A stretch of 64,000 nt of DNA from Rhodococcus sp. WMMA185 (GTDB lineage: Bacteria > Actinomycetota > Actinomycetes > Mycobacteriales > Mycobacteriaceae). The position numbers and the translations under genes were made by a program. Each line of letters opens with the position of its first letter. The stretch's first letter is position 1. The notes beneath the pieces are model-generated. The model was not told where the DNA came from. It was given only the letters and a program-made list of their open reading frames with translations, and ran no database searches. This document shows, piece after piece, positions 16,549 to 22,931 of this stretch. Where the stretch lies: the NCBI RefSeq assembly GCF_001767395.1, contig NZ_CP017014.1, positions 3,737,012 to 3,801,011 on the forward strand, read 5' to 3'.

Positions 16549-16594
16549 TTGCCATAACGGCAAAGGTCCTTGCCAGTAGTGCCGGTGGCGGCAA
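16549..16594. promoter_or_regulatory. two TTGCC/GGCAA inverted repeats, candidate operators
   Basis: TTGCC-N5-GGCAA at 16549-16563 and TTGCC-N15-GGCAA at 16570-16594 lie in the 92-base gap between the XRE-cupin regulator and the divergent reductase gene. Their position suggests autoregulation plus control of the reductase. Inference from symmetry only. Confidence 0.5.
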
Positions 16595-16630
16595 ACAATC
16601 GCCGCAATGCCCACGAACCAAGGAGAAACA

Positions 16631-17587
16631 GTGGACGACATGTACGACGTAGTGGTCATCGGCGGTGGTGCGGCCGGCCTCAGCGGGGCGCTCGCCCTTT
16701 CTCGGGCGCGCCGCTCGGTGCTGGTGATCGACGCGGGCAGCCCCCGCAACGCACCCGCCGAGCACATGCACAACTATCTGGGCCGCGAGGGCCTACCTCC
16801 CGCCGAATTGTTGATGGGCGGGCGCGAAGAGGTAGCGGCCTACGGCGGCGAGATCATGCCCGGGACGGCCGCATCCGCGGAACGTACAGCGGACGGGACG
16901 TTCCGGGTGGTCCTGACCGATGGCAGGACCGTGCTCGCACGCAGACTCCTGGTGACCACCGGCCTCATCGATGAGCTCCCGGATGTTCCCGGGCTGGCAC
17001 AGCGCTGGGGACGCGACGTTCTGCACTGCCCGTACTGCCACGGTTGGGAGACCCGCGACAAACCGATCGGCGTCCTGGCGACCGGCCCGTTGGCCGTGCA
17101 CCAGGCGCTGACGTGGCGACAGTGGACCGACCGCGTGACGCTGCTCCTGGCCGACGCGATCGAACCCACCGACGACGAGTTCAATCAACTTGCCGCACGC
17201 GGCATCTCGGTGGTGGACGGCGCGGTGGCTGGACTCGAAGTTGCCGACGACCGGTTGACCGGTGTTCGTATGCAGACCAGCAAGGTGTTTCCGCTCGAGG
17301 CAGTCGTCGTTGCGACCACGCTCGTGGCCCGCTCCCAAGTTCTCGAGAGCCTCGGCCTCGAGACCACGGATCAGAAGATGGGCGGACACGTCATCGGCAC
17401 GGCGGTCGCTACGGACGCTACCGGCGCCACCGCCGTTCCGGGAGTGTGGGCGGCCGGCAACGTGACCGACCCGAAGGCCCAGGTGATCATTGCCGCCGCT
17501 GCAGGTCTGAACGCCGCGGCGGCGATCAACACCGATCTCATCGGGGAGGACACGCGCCTGGCGGTCGAGGGCGTGCTCAGCCGTTAG
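16631..17587 (+). CDS. thioredoxin-reductase-like FAD oxidoreductase (CPYC)
   Basis: A 318-residue flavoprotein. FAD-binding GGGAAGLSGALALSRA lies near the N-terminus, a redox-active CPYC pair at Cys133/Cys136, and a C-terminal FAD motif TAVPGVWAAGNVTDP. The usual second GxGxxA NADPH motif is degenerate (GVLATGPLAVHQALTW), as in the group of stand-alone TrxR-like oxidases and reductases. GTG 16631 is used because AAGGAGA at 16619 fits it; an ATG at 16607 lacks a ribosome site. It may reduce a small disulfide or oxidise a dithiol metabolite. Probably controlled by the divergent XRE-cupin regulator. Its stop overlaps the convergent dehydrogenase gene. Confidence 0.85.
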   Translation: MDDMYDVVVIGGGAAGLSGALALSRARRSVLVIDAGSPRNAPAEHMHNYLGREGLPPAELLMGGREEVAAYGGEIMPGTAASAERTADGTFRVVLTDGRTVLARRLLVTTGLIDELPDVPGLAQRWGRDVLHCPYCHGWETRDKPIGVLATGPLAVHQALTWRQWTDRVTLLLADAIEPTDDEFNQLAARGISVVDGAVAGLEVADDRLTGVRMQTSKVFPLEAVVVATTLVARSQVLESLGLETTDQKMGGHVIGTAVATDATGATAVPGVWAAGNVTDPKAQVIIAAAAGLNAAAAINTDLIGEDTRLAVEGVLSR

Positions 17588-18542
17588 CCGACGCGGTCAC
17601 CTCGTCGACCACGCGATGCGAGGGGAGGATCGAATCGCGTTCCACACCGGGGTCTCCCTCGCCGTCTATCAGCCCGATGAAGTGTGCGAGCTGGGCGGCG
17701 AGGGGTTCCTCGCTGTAGCGAATGGTCGGGATCTCGATCACCGTCTGCTGCTGGTATCCGTCCCGATCCGGGGGGACGTCGTCGTCGATGTGCTTGTAGA
17801 TCGTGATGTCACGGCGCAGAAGATCGATCTCGATCAGACGGCTCGACTCGAGCAGCGACAACTGCCGGATCTTCCGCTGACTCACCCGACTAGCCGAAAT
17901 CGTTGCCACCGCACCGGATTCAAAACGCAGCACGGCCTCGGCACTGTCCTCAGCATGGTTGCGCACCGAACTATCGTGGAAGTAGCCGAATTCGCCCTTC
18001 GCCTCGACGAGCTGTGACTGGGCGAATTCGATCGCGAGATCGACATCGTGAATCAGGAGATCGGTCGCGACACCGGTCGGAATGCGAGAAACGAACGGCG
18101 AGTGTCGAATACCGTTGATCTGCCATACATCGCTCACGAATTCGTGCGCGGTCCGCACCGCCGGGTTGAACCGTTCGAGCAGACCACACATCAGCGGCAC
18201 GTCGGCGACGGCGGACCGCTTCACCAGGTCGGTGCACTCCTCGTACGTTGCGGCGAGCGGCTTCTCGACGAGAAGCGGCTTGCCGAGATCCAGAATCCTG
18301 GCCGCCACGTCGCAGTGCGCAGGAGTCGCCGCCGCGACGACGACGGCGTCGATTCCGGCGAGGTCGTCGAAGTCCGCAGCCCAGGTCGTGTCGAATCGTT
18401 CCGCCGCCTCCCGGCCCCGTTCCTCGTGCGGTTCAACCAGCAAGGCCAGATCACACAGAGGAGATTGTGTGAGGACGCGAGCGTGCAGAGATCCCATCTT
18501 GCCGGATCCCACGAGCGCGATCCGTGGTCGATTCGTCGTCAT
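17577..18542 (-). CDS. Gfo/Idh/MocA sugar dehydrogenase
   Basis: A 321-residue NAD-dependent oxidoreductase. Rossmann motif ALVGSGKMGSLHARVL is at the N-terminus, LLVEKPLA carries the catalytic EKP, and the C-terminal alpha/beta domain has ATDLLIHDVDLAIEF. Family members such as GnnA and WbpB oxidise the 3-hydroxyl of UDP-GlcNAc or its uronate. Its ATG overlaps the stop of the upstream aminotransferase gene by 4 bases (ATGA), so the two are translated together and likely act in sequence: oxidation then transamination. The substrate is inferred, not shown. Confidence 0.85.
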   Translation of the reverse strand: MTTNRPRIALVGSGKMGSLHARVLTQSPLCDLALLVEPHEERGREAAERFDTTWAADFDDLAGIDAVVVAAATPAHCDVAARILDLGKPLLVEKPLAATYEECTDLVKRSAVADVPLMCGLLERFNPAVRTAHEFVSDVWQINGIRHSPFVSRIPTGVATDLLIHDVDLAIEFAQSQLVEAKGEFGYFHDSSVRNHAEDSAEAVLRFESGAVATISASRVSQRKIRQLSLLESSRLIEIDLLRRDITIYKHIDDDVPPDRDGYQQQTVIEIPTIRYSEEPLAAQLAHFIGLIDGEGDPGVERDSILPSHRVVDEVTASANG

Positions 18543-19642
18543 GATGCCTCCAATGCGTCGCGCACGGCGGAAATTATCTGATCTATTTCGCCGTCGGACA
18601 GTGCCGCATGCACGGGCAGGCTGAGGCATCGGCGCGCCACGGATGCCGCAACCGGGGTGTCCTCGATGATTACCCGGGGATGCTTGCGGTAGCAGTCGTA
18701 GTCATACGCTGCCTTGGGGTAGTACACCCCGCTGCCGACGCCGCGCTCGTACAGACGCTGCGCGAGGATGTCGCGATCGATCGGTGCGTCTTCGCCGAGT
18801 GTGACCGTGAACTGATGCCACACGTGCCCACGGCCGTCGAGTTCCGAGGGCAACCGAAGACCGTCGACGTCCTTCAGCCCGGTGCGCAGCGCCTCGGCGT
18901 TGCGTCGGCGCGACTCCACCTGTTCGCGGTAGGACCCGAGTTGCGGCAACACGAGGCTGGCCTGCAGATCCGTCATCCGGAAGTTTTGGCCCACCATCTC
19001 GTACTCGTAGCGCCGCCGCATGCCTTGGTTTCGCAGGACCCGTAGCCGATCAGCCACCGTGTCATTGTCGGTGGTGATCATTCCGCCTTCGGCTGTGGTG
19101 AGGTTCTTCGTGGCGTAGAACGAGAAGCAACCGAGCCCGAAGCTACCCGCGCCACGGCCCTCGAAGGTGGCACCGTGCGCCTGGGCCGCGTCCTCGACCA
19201 CGGCGAGCCCCCGCGACTCGGCGAGCGGCATCAGTGCCGCCATATCCGCAACCTGCCCGTACAAATGCACCGGAAGGAGCACCTTGGTGCGCTCGTTCAC
19301 GCGCTCGGCCGTGACCGCGGGGTCGAGAGCGAAATCGGACTCTGTGATGTCTGCGAACCGTGCCGTCGCCCCAGACTCGAGAATCGCGTTGAGCGTGGCC
19401 ACGAAGGTGAACGGGGTGGTGAGCACTTCGTCGTCCGGCTCGAGATCCTGCACCTGCAGGGCCGCGATCAGCGCAGTGGTCCCACTGTTCACCGCGACGG
19501 CGTGTCGGGTACCGACGAGTTCGGCGAATCGTTCCTCGAACTTCGCAACCTTCGGTCCCTGTGCAACCACACCAGACCGGAGGGTGTCGAGAACCTCACG
19601 CTCGACGTCCTCTCCAAAGGAAATACTCGAGATCGTGATCAT
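18539..19642 (-). CDS. DegT/DnrJ/EryC1 PLP sugar aminotransferase
   Basis: A 367-residue sugar aminotransferase. NSGTTALIAALQ (PLP phosphate pocket) is near 52-63, VVEDAAQAHGATFEG (PLP Asp) near 148-162, and the Schiff-base lysine Lys179 lies in SFYATKNLTTAEGG. The C-terminal GVYYPKAAYDYD is typical of the family. GnnB and WbpE convert UDP-3-keto-GlcNAc derivatives to 3-amino sugars with glutamate. It is first in a two-gene operon with the dehydrogenase, and its start is 122 bases from the divergent LpxA-like gene. Confidence 0.9.
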   Translation of the reverse strand: MITISSISFGEDVEREVLDTLRSGVVAQGPKVAKFEERFAELVGTRHAVAVNSGTTALIAALQVQDLEPDDEVLTTPFTFVATLNAILESGATARFADITESDFALDPAVTAERVNERTKVLLPVHLYGQVADMAALMPLAESRGLAVVEDAAQAHGATFEGRGAGSFGLGCFSFYATKNLTTAEGGMITTDNDTVADRLRVLRNQGMRRRYEYEMVGQNFRMTDLQASLVLPQLGSYREQVESRRRNAEALRTGLKDVDGLRLPSELDGRGHVWHQFTVTLGEDAPIDRDILAQRLYERGVGSGVYYPKAAYDYDCYRKHPRVIIEDTPVAASVARRCLSLPVHAALSDGEIDQIISAVRDALEAS

Positions 19643-19764
19643 AGTGCCTACGATTGGTTGGTTTCAGTTCACACCATCTCCTCAGTGTGCAACAAAGTAG
19701 AAACTGCAACAACGTGAAGGCTCCCGTCGCCAACACGGCTACCGGAAGGAACCGCGAGTCTCCA

Positions 19765-20493
19765 ATGCCTATCGGTGACAACTGCGAGATCCACCCCACC
19801 GTCGTGATCGGCGACGAAGTGACCATCGGGAACCGGGTAAGCATTGGGCCGTACGCCGTGCTCACCGGGCCACTCGACATCGGCGACGACTGTTGGATCG
19901 GCGCACATGCCACTCTCGGGGCGCCGCCGGAGTGGATCGGAAAGGTACACCCGCGTACGTGGGCCGAGGCGAGCCCTCACAAGGGAGTCGTCATCGGCGC
20001 GGGCACCGTGATCCGCGAGATGACCGCGGTCCACCAGGGTGCCGAGCGAACGACGCGCATCGGTCGCGGCGGCTTCATCATGAACCGTATTTCGGTGGCG
20101 CACGACGTCCAGATCGGCGACGACTGCGTCATCGCGCCGTCCACGACCTTCGGCGGGCACGTGACCATGGGCGACGGCGTCAACCTGGGGATGAACGCGG
20201 TGATTCACCAGCGTCGCGTGATCGGCGACCGCGCAATGGTCGGGATGGGCACTGTGGTTGCCAAGGACATCCCACCGTTCGCCACGGTGTTCGGCAACCC
20301 CGCCGTTCTGCGCGGTACAAACCGCGTGGGCATGGCAAGAATCGGGATCGCCGAGGCAGACATCGCCGTGATGGAGGCGCTGTACGACTCGGCAAACCCG
20401 GGTGCACATACGGACCTACCGGAATCACTCGCCGACGCGTTCGCCCGGTGGAGGGGGCTGGCAATCAAACCGCTCGTTTCGAGTTTCTCTTAG
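19765..20493 (+). CDS. LpxA-like UDP-sugar acyltransferase (left-handed beta helix)
   Basis: A 242-residue hexapeptide-repeat protein that lines up with LpxA over most of its length. His113 in SVAHDVQIGDD matches the catalytic His125 of E. coli LpxA, His132 (GGHVTMGD) matches His144 and His148 (AVIHQRRVIG) matches His160, with identical spacing of 19 and 16 residues. His90 in IREMTAVHQG matches His99, and GNPAVLRGTNRVGMAR matches the GNHATPFGVN region. LpxA moves a hydroxyacyl group from ACP to the 3-position of UDP-GlcNAc. Mycolic-acid bacteria make no lipid A, so the product here must differ. Divergent partner genes supply a dehydrogenase and an aminotransferase, suggesting an N-linked acyl on a 3-amino sugar. 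Confidence 0.8.
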   Translation: MPIGDNCEIHPTVVIGDEVTIGNRVSIGPYAVLTGPLDIGDDCWIGAHATLGAPPEWIGKVHPRTWAEASPHKGVVIGAGTVIREMTAVHQGAERTTRIGRGGFIMNRISVAHDVQIGDDCVIAPSTTFGGHVTMGDGVNLGMNAVIHQRRVIGDRAMVGMGTVVAKDIPPFATVFGNPAVLRGTNRVGMARIGIAEADIAVMEALYDSANPGAHTDLPESLADAFARWRGLAIKPLVSSFS

Positions 20494-20648
20494 TATCTGT
20501 GCTCGCCCTTCGGACGCCGAGTTCCGTGACGTGACCGAAGGCTGCTACATTTCGGCACAGTGATTCGCAAATCTTCTCTGTGACCCAGACCCTCCGCGAC
20601 TATCGTGCGCCACGCCTGCGCGGGGCGGTGATTCCGTGCGCTCCCAAG

Positions 20649-20670
20649 GGGAACCCGATGTCGGGTTCCC
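20649..20670. terminator. short hairpin upstream of pentapeptide-repeat gene
   Basis: GGGAACCC and GGGTTCCC form a tight stem centred on GATGTC at 20649-20670. It lies 155 bases after the LpxA-like gene and 43 bases before the next start; it may be a terminator or leader structure. No U-tract. Confidence 0.35.
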
Positions 20671-20712
20671 AGCTCCAGCTCTCAACTACTGGAACTGCCT
20701 CTTGGAGCACAC

Positions 20713-21570
20713 TTGAGCACCTCATCGATACATCCCGCACCCACGCTTGTAGAGCGCACAGATCTACGCGGCGAGTGCGGAAGTTGTTTCGCACTCTGCT
20801 GCACCGCCTTTGGATTCTCCCGATCGGTGGACTTCGCCGCGGACAAGCCGGCCGGATCTCCCTGCCGGAATCTCGCACCAGATTCCTCATGCACGATCCA
20901 TGAGAAACTGCGCGCCTGTGGCTTCCGCGGCTGCACGGTCTTCGACTGTTTCGGTGCGGGACAAGCCGTCTCGCAACGATTGTTCGACGGCGTCAGCTGG
21001 CGCGAGCGCCCAGAGTCGAAGCAGGAAATGTTCTCGGCTTTCTCGATCATGCGCCAGCTGCACGAAATGCTCTGGTACCTCTACGAAGCGCAGGCCCGCA
21101 CGTATGATCCAGATTCCGCGCAACAAGCCCGCGACTTCGCGTCAACCATTGCGACATTGGCCGGTGGCAGCGCAACCGAATTGTTCTGCGCTGACCTGGA
21201 TGCCTTGCATTCCGACGTCAGAGCAATCCTCATGGACATCAGCGAGGAAGTCCGGGCTTGCTACTTCGCCGACGGTGAGCGCTTGGACTCGAGCCTCGCG
21301 CCCGGATCGGACCTTGCCGGAAGGAATCTCCGGGAGCACCGGCTGCGTGGCGCGGACCTGCGGGGCGCCTGCCTGATAGCAGCGGATCTGCGGTACCTCG
21401 ATCTTGCAGGGACCGACCTGCTCGGGGCGGATCTACGGGACGCCAGGTTGGAGGGCGCAGACCTCTCGGCCGCCCTACACGTCACCCAGCCTCAGATCAA
21501 TGCCGCCCGAGGCAGCGTCGGAACGCTCCTACCCGACGGTGTTGCTACTCCCTCACATTGGCACGGGTGA
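20713..21570 (+). CDS. Cys-rich domain plus pentapeptide-repeat protein
   Basis: A 285-residue protein from TTG 20713, with GGAG at 20704. The first 80 residues carry nine cysteines (22, 25, 29, 30, 51, 60, 69, 74, 79), beginning CGSCFALCC and including CGFRGCTVFDC, which suggests metal or Fe-S binding, as in YkgJ-type cysteine clusters. Residues about 80-195 form a helical domain. Residues about 200-250 are pentapeptide repeats of the A(D/N)LxG type (LRGADLRGACLIAADLRYLDLAGTDL, quoted across positions 215-240). There is no signal peptide, so it is cytoplasmic. The function is unknown; pentapeptide solenoids often bind proteins. Confidence 0.8.
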   Translation: MSTSSIHPAPTLVERTDLRGECGSCFALCCTAFGFSRSVDFAADKPAGSPCRNLAPDSSCTIHEKLRACGFRGCTVFDCFGAGQAVSQRLFDGVSWRERPESKQEMFSAFSIMRQLHEMLWYLYEAQARTYDPDSAQQARDFASTIATLAGGSATELFCADLDALHSDVRAILMDISEEVRACYFADGERLDSSLAPGSDLAGRNLREHRLRGADLRGACLIAADLRYLDLAGTDLLGADLRDARLEGADLSAALHVTQPQINAARGSVGTLLPDGVATPSHWHG

Positions 21571-21618
21571 TCTGTCCGGATCAGATCCGGTGTCAGTGGT
21601 TCGATATCGGCAGAATAG

Positions 21619-22476
21619 TCAGCTGCCGAAGATCGATCCGAGGGAGCCGAGGGAGCCGGTCGCGGGTGCTTCGACGGTGACCGTTGCTGTGAGGCGGACA
21701 GGGGCACCGACACCGTTGTCGGCGGTGAGAGTGAACGGGTAACTGCCTGCGGCGGTAGGTGTTCCGGACAGGGTCGGAAGACCTGTGGCGGGATCGTTCG
21801 CGAACGTCATTCCGGGCGGCAGCTTCGCCGGGTCGACGACGGTGACGACAGGGTCCGGTGTCCCGGTGGCGGTGAAGGTGCGGGTGAGGCTAGTTCCGAC
21901 GGTGCCGGTCAATGCGACGGATGTGGTGTCGACGAACGCTGGATCGACCAGATCGGGGATGGTAGGCGCCGGGACGGTCGCATAGTGCGCGCCGCAGCAG
22001 CGCTGAAGAGCCATCCACCAGGCCTCACCGCTAACAAGGCGCTCGAATACCACACCATTGACCTCCACCACCTCGGTGAGACGGGTCGCTATGCCCGAGG
22101 AGGGGTTCCATCCTGCGAGACGGACCCAATCGCCCTCACTGAGGTCTGTGCGCACGACGGTGTGACACCACCTGCCCGTGTTGTGGGGGTTATTGGCATT
22201 GGAGTCATCGACCCAGGTGTCGAACGTGACGTCCGAAATCCACTGGCCGTGCCAGGTGTCTTCGGGTGGGTTTTGTCTCGGTTTGCCCTCATTCACCTGG
22301 AAAGCGATGGTGTTTCCATCCTTCGCGTCTGAGCAGAACCGGGCGTGGTAGGAGACTGTGGTGTCGGCGGACGCGGTACCAACTCCTCCGGCGAGTGCAA
22401 TGGCGGCGGTCGCAGCAAGGAGAGTGGCGGCGATACGGCCACGTCGGGTGCGGCGCAGAGGATCAGGTGTTGTCAC
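21619..22476 (-). CDS. secreted protein with Ig-like domain and GSL tail
   Basis: A 285-residue protein from GTG 22476, with AGGAAAGG upstream. A signal peptide (RRTRRGRIAATLLAATAAI, cleavage near TASA) is followed by a domain with four or five Cys (FCSDAKDG, GRWCHTVV, LQRCCGAHY). A putative-Ig domain of the He_PIG type follows (FTATGTPDPVVTVVDPAKLP, then GLPTLSGTPTAAGSYPFTLT). The same Ig signature occurs in the five repeats of the divergent gene at 22932. The C-terminus ATGSLGSLGSIFGS repeats the GSL pattern. Exported, probably surface-exposed; binding partner unknown. Confidence 0.78.
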   Translation of the reverse strand: MTTPDPLRRTRRGRIAATLLAATAAIALAGGVGTASADTTVSYHARFCSDAKDGNTIAFQVNEGKPRQNPPEDTWHGQWISDVTFDTWVDDSNANNPHNTGRWCHTVVRTDLSEGDWVRLAGWNPSSGIATRLTEVVEVNGVVFERLVSGEAWWMALQRCCGAHYATVPAPTIPDLVDPAFVDTTSVALTGTVGTSLTRTFTATGTPDPVVTVVDPAKLPPGMTFANDPATGLPTLSGTPTAAGSYPFTLTADNGVGAPVRLTATVTVEAPATGSLGSLGSIFGS

Positions 22477-22931
22477 GGTTGGTGTGCCTTTCCTGCAGAA
22501 TCCGCGCGGGGGTGCGGAGCGGTCACGGGAAGCAACCGCGCGAATGAAACATACCGGACATTCGTCCTGATGTATGAACTTCGCTGACGATTGGTCGCGG
22601 TAGAGCCTGTCTCGGAATCGAAAGACTTTGCCGCGTATGTGGAGCGGGGTCGCCGATGAGCCGTTGAAGACCACTGTCACTGTCCCCTTACCGCATCACT
22701 ACCGATGCGGATGGGACTCCCGGCGTGGCTGGCATTGCAAAGAGCACCGCACGAGGCTGAAAGCGGGCGTACTCCGGCGCGTCGACTCAAATCATGCACC
22801 CCAGTAAAGGGTTTGTCTTGTGTGTCAGGCACCATTGCCGAGGTCAAAGAGGCTGCAGACACAGTTCTTGTCTGCTGCCACACGGATAGAGACGCGAACC
22901 GTCGCGTTTCCATAGGAGGGGATTGAACCGA
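22477..22931. other. 455-bp divergent promoter region
   Basis: No gene is supported here. It separates two divergently transcribed secreted-protein genes whose products share an Ig-like domain and GSL tails, so it must hold both promoters. The AGGAGGG at 22914-22920 is the ribosome site of the right-hand gene. No clear operator was found by eye. Confidence 0.6.
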
